Below are positions 17,509 through 26,300 of a DNA stretch of 64,000 nt, in pieces. The stretch is from contig NZ_JHXQ01000003.1 in the NCBI RefSeq assembly GCF_000621665.1, positions 124,001 through 188,000 on the forward strand, given 5' to 3'. Below the pieces are notes generated by a model. The model did not search any database and had not been told where the DNA came from. It was given only the letters and a program-made list of their open reading frames with translations. This DNA comes from Allorhizobium undicola ORS 992 = ATCC 700741. Its GTDB lineage: Bacteria > Pseudomonadota > Alphaproteobacteria > Rhizobiales > Rhizobiaceae. The position numbers and the translations under genes were made by a program. How positions within the stretch are numbered: position 1 is the stretch's first letter; the number at the start of each line of letters is the position of its first letter.

Positions 17509-18597
17509 TCATGAAAGGCGGAAATGCTTGGACAATTTCAGGCCCTGTGCCTGATAGTTCGAGCCTGCGCCGCTGCCGTAGAGCGCTTGCGGGCGCTCGG
17601 TCATGCGCTCGTAGACCAGCCTGCCGATGATCTGCCCATCCTCCAGAATATAGGGGACTTCGTGGCTGCGCACTTCCAGAACGGCCTTGCTGCCGGTGCC
17701 GCCTGCGGCGGCATGGCCAAAGCCGGGATCGAAGAAGCCTGCATAATGCACGCGAAATTCGCCGACGAGCGTGTCATAGGGTGTCATTTCCGCCGCATAA
17801 AGCGGCGGGACATGCACCGCCTCTCGCGAGACGAGAATGTAGAATTCGTCGGGATCGAGGATCAATTCGTTTCGCCCACGGCTGTAGAGCGGCTCCCAGA
17901 AATCGAGAAGATCGTGGGCGGCCTTGCGATCCACATCGATCACGGCCGTGTGGTGCTTGCCGCGATAGCCGATCAGGCCTTCCGGGCCCGTGCCCTTGAG
18001 ATCGATGGAAAGGGCAATGCCGCTGCCGGAAATATTCGGCGCCTCGCTTGCAACCAGCGTTTCGGCCTCATGCAGGGCCTGCATTTCCGCATCGCTCAAC
18101 AGCGCCTGGCCGCTGCGGAAGCGGATTTGCGACAGTCGCGAACCCCGCCGCACGATGATGGGAAAGGTACGCGGGCTGATTTCGAGATAGAGCGGACCCT
18201 TATAGCCTGCGGGGATCTTGTCGAATTCCTGTCCGTAATCCACCATGACACGGGTGAAAATATCCAGCCGACCGGTCGAGCTTTTCGGATTGGTGGAAGC
18301 GGAAAGCGCTTCCGGCAGGTCGAGGCTTTCCATCAGCGGCACGATATAGACGCAGCCCGTCTCCAGCACGGCGCCCTGCGTGAGGTCGATCTCGTGCAGC
18401 GTCAGCCGCTCCAGCTTGTCGGCCACGCGGCTGTTTTTGCCCGGCATGAAGCTTGCGCGCACGCGAAGAGCCCTGGAGCCGAGACGAAGGTCGAGGCTTG
18501 CAGGCTGGATCTGGTCGTGATCCAGCGTCCCCTCCGACCTCAGCCGCGCCTGCTCGAAAAGTTCGCCGATTGCGCGATCCGCAAGAATTCCCGTCAT
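17509..18597 (-). CDS. dcd: 2'-deoxycytidine 5'-triphosphate deaminase, two-domain form
   Basis: dCTP deaminase makes dUTP for thymidylate synthesis. The 362-residue protein is about twice the E. coli Dcd length and matches the two-domain form found in Rhizobiales: an N-terminal DCD-like half (QPASLDLRLGSRALRVRASF, STNPKSSTGRLDIFTRV) and a C-terminal half (FDPGFG, EVRSHEVPYILEDGQIIGRLVYE) with the trimeric dUTPase-like fold. The start is ATG at 18597. It is divergent from the metZ riboswitch. Confidence 0.93.
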   Translation of the reverse strand: MTGILADRAIGELFEQARLRSEGTLDHDQIQPASLDLRLGSRALRVRASFMPGKNSRVADKLERLTLHEIDLTQGAVLETGCVYIVPLMESLDLPEALSASTNPKSSTGRLDIFTRVMVDYGQEFDKIPAGYKGPLYLEISPRTFPIIVRRGSRLSQIRFRSGQALLSDAEMQALHEAETLVASEAPNISGSGIALSIDLKGTGPEGLIGYRGKHHTAVIDVDRKAAHDLLDFWEPLYSRGRNELILDPDEFYILVSREAVHVPPLYAAEMTPYDTLVGEFRVHYAGFFDPGFGHAAAGGTGSKAVLEVRSHEVPYILEDGQIIGRLVYERMTERPQALYGSGAGSNYQAQGLKLSKHFRLS

Positions 18598-18683
18598 GGG
18601 TTCATTTTATCCTTCATAGACTGGGCGAACAAAATCAAAGTCTGCCAATTGACGCAAGACCATGATGGGCGTATGCCAAGTTA

Positions 18684-18742
18684 TCCCGTGGTGATTTGGC
18701 CGGTCGGCTTGCAGCCACGTTAAATAACTGGCTAAATAGACC
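18684..18742 (+). ncRNA. SAM-II riboswitch
   Basis: The sequence matches the SAM-II consensus closely: a P1 stem CGTGG/CCACG enclosing TGATTTGGCC and CGGCTTGCAG, then TTAAATAA and GCTAAA forming the pseudoknot. It lies 62 bases upstream of metZ, a methionine-pathway gene often controlled by this element in alphaproteobacteria. Binding of S-adenosylmethionine should reduce metZ expression. Confidence 0.95.
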
Positions 18743-18786
18743 GGGTTTTCTCAAAGCCGGTCCGTTTTACGACCGGTTTTTGTTTG
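18738..18786 (+). terminator. Overlapping alternative hairpins after the SAM-II aptamer
   Basis: GACCGG near 18738 can pair with CCGGTC near 18757. That same CCGGTC can instead pair with the downstream GACCGG (about 18771), which is followed by TTTTTG. The second structure looks like an intrinsic terminator and the first like an antiterminator, so control could be at transcription as well as translation. Confidence 0.6.
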
Positions 18787-18803
18787 AGAAGGCTTGAGAC
18801 ACG

Positions 18804-19985
18804 ATGAGCAAGACCTGGCGTCCGGCCACCAAGCTCGTGCATGGCGGCACATTGCGTTCACCCTATGGTGAAACCTCCGAGGCGATCTACCTTACCCAAG
18901 GCTTTGTCTACGACACCTCCGAAGCGGCGGAAGCGCGCTTCAAGGGCGAGGATGACGGCTTTATCTATGCCCGTTTCGGCAGCCCCACCAATGCCATGTT
19001 CGAACAGCGCATGTGTCTGCTGGAAGGTGCCGAAGATGCCCGTGCCACCGCATCGGGCATGGCGGCGGTCACGGCGGCCATCATGTGTCAGGTGAAGGCT
19101 GGCGATCATATCGTGGCGGCGCGCGCGCTGTTTGGCTCCTGCCGCTGGGTGGTGGAAACGCTGGCGCCGAAATATGGCGTCGAATGCACACTGGTCGATG
19201 GCCGCGAGATTGCCAACTGGGAAGCGGCCGTGCGGCCCAATACCAAGGTGTTCTTTCTGGAAAGCCCGACCAATCCGACGCTGGAAGTGGTCGATATAGC
19301 AGCCGTGTCGAGGCTGGCCAACCAGATAGGCGCCAAGGTGGTGGTCGATAACGTCTTTGCCACGCCGCTCTTTCAAAATCCGCTGTCTCTTGGAGCGCAT
19401 GTCGTGGTCTATTCGGCCACCAAGCATATTGACGGTCAGGGCCGGTGCCTGGGCGGCATCGTGCTGTCGTCCAAGGACTGGATCGAGGAAAACCTGCGGG
19501 ACTACTTCCGCCATACGGGTCCGGCCATGTCGCCCTTCAATGCCTGGACGCTGCTGAAGGGGGTTGAAACCCTGCCGTTGCGCGTGCGCCAGCAAACGGA
19601 GAACGCCGCGCGTATCGCCGATTTTCTGGCGGAGCATCCCAAGGTGGCCAAGGTGATCTATCCGGGCCGCAAGGATCATCCGCAGGCCGACATCATTGCC
19701 CGGCAGATGACGGGCGGATCGACGCTGGTTTGCTTCGAACTGAAGGGCGACAAGCCCGCCGCCTTCGCACTTCAGAATGCGCTGGAAATCATCAGGATTT
19801 CCAATAACCTCGGCGATGCCAAGAGCCTCATTACCCACCCGGCCACCACCACGCACAAGAACCTGCCGGAAGAGGCGCGCTTCGAAGCGGGTATCACCGG
19901 CGGCACACTGCGCCTTTCCTGCGGTATCGAAGATAGTCAGGATCTGCTGGAGGATCTGGATCAGGCGTTGCGCAGCCTCGCCTGA
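18804..19985 (+). CDS. metZ: O-succinylhomoserine sulfhydrylase
   Basis: This PLP enzyme makes homocysteine directly from O-succinylhomoserine and sulfide in methionine synthesis. The Cys/Met-metabolism fold is clear: RFGSPTNAMFE, ATASGMAAVTAA, ESPTNPTLEVVD, the PLP lysine in SATKHIDGQGRCLGG, and the C-terminal RLSCGIEDSQDLLEDL. The length of 393 residues fits. The ATG at 18804 follows GAGAAGGC. Expression is predicted to be controlled by the SAM-II riboswitch directly upstream. Confidence 0.96.
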   Translation: MSKTWRPATKLVHGGTLRSPYGETSEAIYLTQGFVYDTSEAAEARFKGEDDGFIYARFGSPTNAMFEQRMCLLEGAEDARATASGMAAVTAAIMCQVKAGDHIVAARALFGSCRWVVETLAPKYGVECTLVDGREIANWEAAVRPNTKVFFLESPTNPTLEVVDIAAVSRLANQIGAKVVVDNVFATPLFQNPLSLGAHVVVYSATKHIDGQGRCLGGIVLSSKDWIEENLRDYFRHTGPAMSPFNAWTLLKGVETLPLRVRQQTENAARIADFLAEHPKVAKVIYPGRKDHPQADIIARQMTGGSTLVCFELKGDKPAAFALQNALEIIRISNNLGDAKSLITHPATTTHKNLPEEARFEAGITGGTLRLSCGIEDSQDLLEDLDQALRSLA

Positions 19986-20030
19986 TATGCCGCCTTGCTC
20001 CGAAGGGAGTGGTTCGGCAAACACGGAAAA

Positions 20031-20056
20031 GCCCGCCATGATGTGCCATGGCGGGC
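20031..20056 (-). terminator. Terminator of the EF-hand gene
   Basis: A 10-bp perfect stem (20031-20040 and 20047-20056) is followed on the minus strand by TTTTCC. It separates the convergent metZ and EF-hand genes. Next to it an 18-base unit is repeated in tandem (20051-20068 and 20069-20086, one mismatch). Confidence 0.7.
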
Positions 20057-20098
20057 CTGACGGTAGGGGCGGGCCTGACGGTAAGGGCGAGCCGTCGC

Positions 20099-20911
20099 TT
20101 ACTTGCCGGCCGGGATAAGCGCCGGACCTGCCGGGAAGTCGTCGGCGGAGATGAAGCCATCCTTGTTGGTGTCGAGGCGGTCGAACAGCTTGTCGAGACC
20201 GGCATCGGCTTCGGCCTTGCTGATCTGGCCGTTTTCATCCGTATCCAGTTCGCGGAACATGTGCTTCGGACCCATCATGCCCTGGTGGGGGCCGTGATGC
20301 GGACCATCGCGCTCGCCAAATTCCGGTCCGTGGCGGTCATGACCGCGCTCGCCGGGGCGTTCATGGCCTTTCGGGCCGGGTCCGGCATGGTCGGGACCCA
20401 TCGGGCCGCAGCCGCCCATCGGGCCATCCTCGTCATCCATCGGTCCCATTCCGGGCATGGCGCCATCCGGCGGTCCCTTTGCATCGTTTGCGGCCTTGTC
20501 TGGGGCACCGGGCGGGGGCGGCGGGGCCTTGCCATCTTCCGGCTTGGGCGGCATTGGCGGCTTTTCGGCCTTCATGGCTTCCATGCGGGCCTCGTGGAAC
20601 TTGCGCAACTCACCGGGCGTCAGAGTGCCGTCCTTGTTGGTGTCGATTGCTGCAAACAGCTTTTCCTCGGCGCCCTTGGCCTCATCCTTGGAAATCTTGC
20701 CGTCCTTGTTGGCGTCGAATTGTTGCAGGGCATGAATGAACATGGCCGCCGGGCCGCGCATCATCATCGGGCGTGGTCCGCAGGCAGCGTCACCCGGAGG
20801 CTCCGGGGGGGCCTTCGGACCCTTACCTTCCTCGGCCATGACGGCGCCGAAGGATGTGCTGACGAGCAGCACGGCAGCCAGGGCGGATAGTGTGGTCTTC
20901 CGGGTGTTCAT
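20099..20911 (-). CDS. Secreted EF-hand calcium-binding protein
   Basis: A signal peptide (MNTRKTTLSALAAVLL..., ending AVMA) leads into two pairs of EF-hands. The four loops begin DANKDGKISKDE, DTNKDGTLTPGE, DTDENGQISKAE and DTNKDGFISADD, all with complete D-x-D/N-x-D/N-G patterns. The pairs are joined by a low-complexity linker of about 100 residues rich in Pro, Gly, Met, Asp and His (PPMPPKPEDG, HERPGERGHDRHG). It should bind Ca2+ in the periplasm. The function is unknown. The start at 20911 follows AAGGAGACACC. Confidence 0.9.
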   Translation of the reverse strand: MNTRKTTLSALAAVLLVSTSFGAVMAEEGKGPKAPPEPPGDAACGPRPMMMRGPAAMFIHALQQFDANKDGKISKDEAKGAEEKLFAAIDTNKDGTLTPGELRKFHEARMEAMKAEKPPMPPKPEDGKAPPPPPGAPDKAANDAKGPPDGAMPGMGPMDDEDGPMGGCGPMGPDHAGPGPKGHERPGERGHDRHGPEFGERDGPHHGPHQGMMGPKHMFRELDTDENGQISKAEADAGLDKLFDRLDTNKDGFISADDFPAGPALIPAGK

Positions 20912-21479
20912 GGTGTCTCCTTACGTGTCGTTCTGACAATTCAAAGTTAGGTCAGCACAACGCAGAAAACCACTTACGGTTCGGTAAGGCGTGATTACAA
21001 TTTTGTAAGATAACGATCTCGACGCGGGCATGGGTCGTTTGGCGGGCTTTTGCAGATCAGGATTTCGCCCTTCCCGCGCCTGAATGCCGCTCAATGAGGG
21101 GGGGGGCGGCGCCCGGCCTGCTGACCGGCTTCAACGGACCTTCGGCTTCGATAGGGTCCGCTGCGACCCAACCGGACCGAAAATCGTTCAAATAAAATCA
21201 ACAATACTCAGATCATATTTTCTAAATCTACGACAATGGATTTCAGTAGAAAAATTTAATAATAAAATACGTATAATTTCGTAATTTAGCCATTTATTTA
21301 AAATAATGGTATTAACTTAAAATTTGCACTCAGTGCATAGATTATCCGTCACATATCGACCGATCGGTGCTTGTTGGGGGACAGTCTTCTGGCCCCTTTC
21401 ATCTGACATGGGCCTTCCGCTCATGCTTGCGAAAACGGTGCGGCGATAAGGTCTCACATCCTTGCCGCAGGGGAACAGT
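20912..21479. other. Non-coding, AT-rich gap before the chemotaxis receptor
   Basis: No plausible gene is seen in these 568 bases. The part from about 21180 to 21330 is strikingly AT-rich compared with the surrounding GC-rich DNA, with runs such as AATTTAATAATAAAATA. It may hold the promoter of the receptor gene, a binding site for a nucleoid protein, or a remnant of transferred DNA. Confidence 0.6.
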
Positions 21480-23393
21480 ATGAAAAACATACCCATCATC
21501 GGAAAGTTCCTGATGATCATAGGCGTCTTCGCAGTCTTCGCTGTCGCCATAACAATTTTCGCCGCGACGAAAATTCGCCTTATCGACGACAGTTACCGCA
21601 GCCTGATCGATCATGAATCGGCAGCGGCGACGTCCATTGCGCAGGCGGGCCGCAGCTTCCAGACCGTGCGATCGGTGATTGGCGATCTGATGATCATCAC
21701 CAGCCTGCCTCTGCGGAAACGATCGCAGGAGGAGTTCGATCAGGCCGTTTCCGGTTTCGACGCGGCGATGAACACGGCGATCGAGATGCAGCCCGACGAC
21801 ACTGTTCTCAAGCAATTGAAAGCCGATGGTCTCAAGACCATCAACGTCGTGTGCAAGGATATCGTCTCGAGAGCGCAGACAAGCACGGACGTTGCCACGA
21901 ACGAGATGATCCAGAAGGATTTCCTTCAGGTCTGCCAGCCGAAATTCCGCGAGCTTACCAAGTCGATGGTCGCGCAGTCCGCTCGTCTCATGGATGTCGC
22001 CAGCAAGCGGAGCGACGAACTGACCGACCTGTCGAATTTCACAATCCTTTCGATGGCAAGCGGTATTGTCGTCGGATTGGTGGCCGTTTGCCTTATCGGG
22101 TTCTTCGGTATCAGGGCAAGTCTCGTCACGCCCGTCAGGCAGCTGGCAAGCAAGATGGGACTTCTGGCGGACGGCGACCTTGAAACGGAGATTGCCGGAA
22201 TCGATCGTGCCGATGAAGTCGGCGTGATGGCGCGTGCCGTGCAAGTGTTCAAGGTTAATGGCATCAAGGCGCGGGAACTGGAAGCGCAAGCCGACCGTAT
22301 GCAGATGGAGGCCGATGAGGTCAGACTTGCGGAGCAGCGTCGTATCGAGCGGGAAGCAGACCAGCTGCGGCTGGCGACCGAAGTGCTTGGCAACAGCATG
22401 AAGCGGCTGGCGGGCGGCGATTTGACGTGCCATATCGAAGAGGAATTCGCGCCCGAATATGAGGGGTTGCGCACCGATTTCAACGCGACGATCCGGCAAT
22501 TGTCGCAGGCAATCTCTGGCGTGTCGGTGGCCGTGCGCAACATGGATCTCGGCACGCAGGAAATTTCGGCCGGTGCATCGGACCTTTCCAAGCGCACGGA
22601 GCAACAGGCCGCCGCGCTGGAAGAGACGGCCGCAGCGCTGGATGAGATCACCTCGAATGTTTCCAGTTCAAGCCAGTTGACGGACGAGGCGCGACAGGTG
22701 GCGCAGACGGCAAACCAGAGCGCCACGCAATCGGTCGCGGTTGTCTCCCACGCCGAAGAGGCAATGCAGCGTATCGAGCAGTCCAGCCAGCAGATTTCCA
22801 ATATCATCGGCGTGATCGACGAGATTGCTTTCCAGACGAATCTTCTGGCCCTCAACGCGGGTGTCGAGGCCGCACGCGCCGGAGAGGCAGGCAAAGGCTT
22901 TGCGGTCGTTGCTCAGGAAGTGCGTGAACTTGCGCAACGCTCGGCGCAGGCCGCCAAGGAAATCAAGGGGCTGATCCAGAATTCCACATTGGAGGTCGAG
23001 AGTGGCGTCAAGCTCGTAAGAAACACCGGCGAGGCTCTCAAGACGATCGGAAGCTATATTGCAACGATCAACCATCACATGCAGGCCATCGCAACATCGG
23101 CGCGCGAGCAATCGACAGGGCTTGCGGAAGTGAACGTGGCCGTCAATCAGATGGACCAGACAACCCAGCAAAACGCGGCCATGGTCGAACAATCGACCGC
23201 AGCGGCCACGACATTGGCTCAAGAGGCCGGAAAGCTTCGCGACCTCGTTGCTGAGTTCCGCCTCGATTATCAGCCGGGCCAGCAGACGGTGGAAATTTCT
23301 TACCGCACCCTCGAGGGTGAAAAGCCTGTTACGAGCAGCCCCCAGCACAGAGTTGCAAGATTTGCCGCACAAGGAAACACGGCCATGCAATAG
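21480..23393 (+). CDS. Methyl-accepting chemotaxis protein
   Basis: The 637-residue receptor has a first membrane segment at about residues 8-30, a helical periplasmic ligand-binding domain of about 150 residues, a second segment (about residues 185-210, [18 protein letters not shown]), a HAMP domain, and the cytoplasmic signalling domain with the conserved hairpin tip [20 protein letters not shown]. It senses a ligand and feeds CheA. The ligand is unknown. The ATG at 21480 follows AGGGGAACAGT. No che genes are nearby. There is no C-terminal CheR pentapeptide that I recognise. Confidence 0.95.
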   Translation: MKNIPIIGKFLMIIGVFAVFAVAITIFAATKIRLIDDSYRSLIDHESAAATSIAQAGRSFQTVRSVIGDLMIITSLPLRKRSQEEFDQAVSGFDAAMNTAIEMQPDDTVLKQLKADGLKTINVVCKDIVSRAQTSTDVATNEMIQKDFLQVCQPKFRELTKSMVAQSARLMDVASKRSDELTDLSNFTILSMASGIVVGLVAVCLIGFFGIRASLVTPVRQLASKMGLLADGDLETEIAGIDRADEVGVMARAVQVFKVNGIKARELEAQADRMQMEADEVRLAEQRRIEREADQLRLATEVLGNSMKRLAGGDLTCHIEEEFAPEYEGLRTDFNATIRQLSQAISGVSVAVRNMDLGTQEISAGASDLSKRTEQQAAALEETAAALDEITSNVSSSSQLTDEARQVAQTANQSATQSVAVVSHAEEAMQRIEQSSQQISNIIGVIDEIAFQTNLLALNAGVEAARAGEAGKGFAVVAQEVRELAQRSAQAAKEIKGLIQNSTLEVESGVKLVRNTGEALKTIGSYIATINHHMQAIATSAREQSTGLAEVNVAVNQMDQTTQQNAAMVEQSTAAATTLAQEAGKLRDLVAEFRLDYQPGQQTVEISYRTLEGEKPVTSSPQHRVARFAAQGNTAMQ

Positions 23394-23411
23394 GAATGGT
23401 CGGAGTTCTAA

Positions 23412-23460
23412 AGCATTTCCAGGAAAAGTGTATTCACGGTTTTCCGTCCGGAAATGCGTC
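23412..23460. repeat. Dispersed palindromic repeat, GAGCATTTCC family
   Basis: The unit runs from agcatttccaggaaaagtg to ccgtccggaaatgcg. It lies between the convergent receptor and HAD genes and is nearly identical to the unit at 29583. Confidence 0.75.
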
Positions 23461-23465
23461 AAAGC

Positions 23466-23516
23466 AAAGCTTCAGAGCGGCGATCCCGGTCAACCGGGGC
23501 GCCGCTCTGAAGCTTT
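23466..23516. terminator. Long hairpin between convergent genes
   Basis: A perfect 17-bp stem (23466-23482 and 23500-23516) can fold on either strand. The right arm contains the last codons and the stop (23490-23492 is the stop, within the loop) of the HAD gene, so that protein's C-terminal tail is encoded by the palindrome. Confidence 0.7.
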
Positions 23517-24230
23517 AAAGGGGTTAAGGCGTTCAAGAAAGCCGGCAAGATCGTCGGTGACGTAATCGACATGCTCGCGCCCCTCGGAGGTCTCCAGCCT
23601 TTCCCACTGCTCCAGCACCACCTCATCGAGATTGCGCGGCACGATGAGGACCGTTTTCATTCCGAGCGCCTTGGGTACGGCAAGATTGCGGGGAAGATCC
23701 TCGAACATCGCTGCTTTCGAGGCATCGAGACCTGTCAGGCTGGCGAATTTATCATAGGTCGCTCCGGCGGGCTTTGGCACGTAACCCGCCGCCACGATGT
23801 CGAAAATGTCGTCGAAATGATCGAGGATTCCAAGGGCGCGGGCGGCGGCCTGCGCATGGGCCACCGTTCCGTTGGTGAAAATGAATTTGCGGCCGGGTAG
23901 CGCCTTTATCGCAATGCCAAGGCCCTCGTCCGGCAAAAGGCGGGAGTAATCGATGGCGTGGGCCTTTTCCAGAAAATCGTCCGGGTTCACGCCATGATGA
24001 AGCATGAGACCCGCCAGCGTCGTGCCGTGGTCGTGATAATAACGCTTTTGCAGCGCGCGCGCTTCGTCATGCTCCAATTGCAAAAGCGCCGCGACATAGG
24101 CCGTCATATTGCGGTCTATCTCGGCGAACAGATTGATGCGATGGGGATAGAGCGTATTATCAAGATCGAAAACCCATTCGCGCACGTGCGCGAAATCGGC
24201 TGGATCGGCAAGGGAAGCGGGCTGCAACAT
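23490..24230 (-). CDS. HAD-family pyrimidine 5'-nucleotidase-like hydrolase
   Basis: The HAD motifs are present: DLDNTLYP with nucleophile D22 and acid D24, FIFTNGT (motif II), KPAGATYDK (motif III) and MFEDLPRN (motif IV). The subgroup resembles pyrimidine 5'-nucleotidases of the SDT1/PHM8 type, which dephosphorylate UMP or CMP. The start at 24230 (MLQPASLADP) was chosen over a longer frame. The upstream nucleoside hydrolase ends 20 bases before, so the two likely form a nucleotide salvage operon: this enzyme makes nucleosides and the hydrolase splits them. Confidence 0.88.
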   Translation of the reverse strand: MLQPASLADPADFAHVREWVFDLDNTLYPHRINLFAEIDRNMTAYVAALLQLEHDEARALQKRYYHDHGTTLAGLMLHHGVNPDDFLEKAHAIDYSRLLPDEGLGIAIKALPGRKFIFTNGTVAHAQAAARALGILDHFDDIFDIVAAGYVPKPAGATYDKFASLTGLDASKAAMFEDLPRNLAVPKALGMKTVLIVPRNLDEVVLEQWERLETSEGREHVDYVTDDLAGFLERLNPFKASERRPG

Positions 24231-24250
24231 GATGGGCCTTGAGGTTCGCG

Positions 24251-25195
24251 TCACAAACGGGCAAGTCGCTCTGTCAGCAGGGCAAAGAAGCCGTCCGCAT
24301 CGACATTGCGCATCACCATGGCGTTGGGCGTGCGGCCCGTCACCTTCCACCAATCCACCACCGTCATTCCCACGGTGAGATCGGAGACCGTCTCGATCTC
24401 GACATTGCAGTGACGACCGGAGAAAAGCGCCGGCTGAAGCAGATAGGCAATGACGGTAGGATCATGCAGCGGGCCGCCGTCGGAGCCGTATTTCTCAATA
24501 TCGAACCGTTCGAAGAATTGCAGCCATTCCACCATGACCTGAGCGGGCCGGGTGCCGATGGCGGCAATGCGGGCCACGCGCTCCCTGGTGGTGAGAAGCT
24601 GATGCGTGACGTCGAGCGGCATCATCACGATCGGAACGCCGGAGGTAAAGACGATCTTCGTGGCCTGAGGATCGACATAGACATTGAACTCGGCGGCCGG
24701 GGTGATGTTGCCGCCCTCGAAAAAGCCGCCCCCCATCATGACGATTTCGCGCAGACGGGGCGCAATGTCGGGCGCTTTTTGCAGGGCAAGCGCAATGTTG
24801 GTCTGCGGGCCCAGCGTGCAGAGCGTGACGGTGCCGGGCTCCTCGCGGCGGACCGTGTCGATGATGAAATCGACCGCGTGCTGGTCGCTTACGGTCATGA
24901 CGGGCTCATCGACCACCGCGCCATCAAGCCCCGTCTTGCCATGCACATGTTCTGCCGTCACCTGCGGGCGCTCCAGAGGCTTCAGCGCGCCCTCGTAGAC
25001 GGGCAGATCGGGGCGTCCGGCCAGTTCGCAAACGATGCGGGCATTGCGGCTGGTCATGGACAGCGGCACATTGCCGGCAACCACGGTCAGGCCCAGAACC
25101 TCCAGCTCCTGGGGGCTTGCCAGCGCCAGCATGATGGCGGCTGCGTCGTCCTGGCCGGGATCGGTGTCGATGATGATCTTTCGGGGTTGAGCCAT
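24251..25195 (-). CDS. Inosine-uridine preferring nucleoside hydrolase family protein
   Basis: The N-terminal Ca2+-binding motif DTDPGQDDAAA is intact. MMGGGFFEGGNITPAAEFNV and a late HDPTVIAYLL also match the family active site. Such enzymes cleave nucleosides to base and ribose. Substrate preference cannot be read from the sequence. The length is 314 residues from the ATG at 25195. It is first in a two-gene unit with the HAD nucleotidase and divergent from the Hsp20 gene. Confidence 0.92.
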   Translation of the reverse strand: MAQPRKIIIDTDPGQDDAAAIMLALASPQELEVLGLTVVAGNVPLSMTSRNARIVCELAGRPDLPVYEGALKPLERPQVTAEHVHGKTGLDGAVVDEPVMTVSDQHAVDFIIDTVRREEPGTVTLCTLGPQTNIALALQKAPDIAPRLREIVMMGGGFFEGGNITPAAEFNVYVDPQATKIVFTSGVPIVMMPLDVTHQLLTTRERVARIAAIGTRPAQVMVEWLQFFERFDIEKYGSDGGPLHDPTVIAYLLQPALFSGRHCNVEIETVSDLTVGMTVVDWWKVTGRTPNAMVMRNVDADGFFALLTERLARL

Positions 25196-25434
25196 GGTCG
25201 TGATCCTGCTGATGATGGCGAGTGAAGACCAGCTTGCGCCGGGCTTGTCAAGCATTCGCCCATTGCAGGCGGTCTATGCGGCAAGACGCTTGCGAAGCGA
25301 GCCACGCATTCCCATATTGCTTGAAACGGAATGGACGCGGCCAGCCCGGCCAGCGCCATCCGCAGACATTGGCGGGGCCGGTGATCGTTCCGCCGCTATG
25401 GCCCGCAAGGGCGCCACGGCAGACAGAGGATGAA

Positions 25435-25854
25435 ATGCGCAGACTGAAACCCGTCTCAACGCCGCTTCTTCTGGGGTTCGATTTCACCGAGGCGCTGGCG
25501 GCTCAGCTGGCCCGCGCCAATGACGGATACCCGCCCTATAATATAGAGCTGCTGCGCGAGGCTGGCGTGCATCGCCTGCGCATTACGCTGGCCGTGGCGG
25601 GCTTCAGTGAGCACGAGCTGGATGTGACGGTCGAAGGCCGTCAGTTGATCATCAGCGGGGCGCAGGCAGAGCGGGCGGATGCGGACTATCTGTTCCGTGG
25701 CATCGCGGCGCGTCAGTTCCAGCGGGTTTTCGTCATGGCGGAAGGCATGGATGTGGCCGGAGCCCAGCTTCGCAATGGACTGCTGGTGATTGAACTGGAA
25801 CGCCCCGAACCGCAGGACGTGGTGAGAAAAATTAACATTTCCGCTTCAAAGTAG
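25435..25854 (+). CDS. Small heat shock protein (Hsp20 / alpha-crystallin family)
   Basis: The 139-residue protein has the alpha-crystallin domain (YNIELLREAGVHRLRITLAVAGF, LIISGAQAE, RGIAARQFQRVFVM) and a C-terminal LVIELERPEP stretch. It holds unfolding proteins without ATP. The ATG at 25435 follows AGAGGATGAA. I see no ROSE-type RNA thermometer in front. It is followed by the DUF1150 gene after 46 bases, a common rhizobial pair. Confidence 0.92.
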   Translation: MRRLKPVSTPLLLGFDFTEALAAQLARANDGYPPYNIELLREAGVHRLRITLAVAGFSEHELDVTVEGRQLIISGAQAERADADYLFRGIAARQFQRVFVMAEGMDVAGAQLRNGLLVIELERPEPQDVVRKINISASK

Positions 25855-25900
25855 GACCATGGCGGATCATCCGCCACTCCCTCACTGAAGGAGATGCGGA

Positions 25901-26158
25901 ATGTTGATTAAAGAAGCGACCCCGAACCTCACCAAGACCGAGCTTGCCCATCTGGGCTCCGGCGAAGTGGCCTATGTGCGCCGGATCCGGTATGATGAAG
26001 TCACGAACTGCTTTCCCGACGCTCCCGAGATAGACCCCCGCTCCGATCTCTGGGCGCTGTTTGCTGCCGATGGCACGCCGATCCTGTTGACCGATAATCG
26101 CTCCTCCACCTTCTTCAAGGCCGCGGAAGACGAGCTGCGGACCGTCAGTCTGCACTGA
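25901..26158 (+). CDS. DUF1150 family protein
   Basis: This 85-residue acidic protein matches the DUF1150 family, which in Rhizobiales is regularly found directly behind a small heat shock gene. No signal peptide or membrane segment is visible. Its function is unknown. Its position suggests a role in proteostasis. The ATG at 25901 follows AAGGAGATGCGGA. Confidence 0.9.
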   Translation: MLIKEATPNLTKTELAHLGSGEVAYVRRIRYDEVTNCFPDAPEIDPRSDLWALFAADGTPILLTDNRSSTFFKAAEDELRTVSLH

Positions 26159-26300
26159 CGGGCGAAAGGCCAGAGGCGAGGCTCTCGCCCAAGGGCCGCC
26201 GATTGACGGGAAAGCGGTTTCTGTCTGGCCTTTCCCCATAAATGACGATAAAGCAGTTCCGGCACTTCCATAAAGCCATATCTGGCAAGGATGTTTGACG

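Noticed and set aside
25222..25434. 71-residue N-terminal extension of the Hsp20 protein
   Set aside because: The extra part has no small heat shock features, and a good ribosome-binding site precedes the ATG at 25435.
25380..25434. ROSE-type RNA thermometer before the Hsp20 gene
   Set aside because: The short leader lacks the typical U-rich anti-Shine-Dalgarno segment of ROSE elements.
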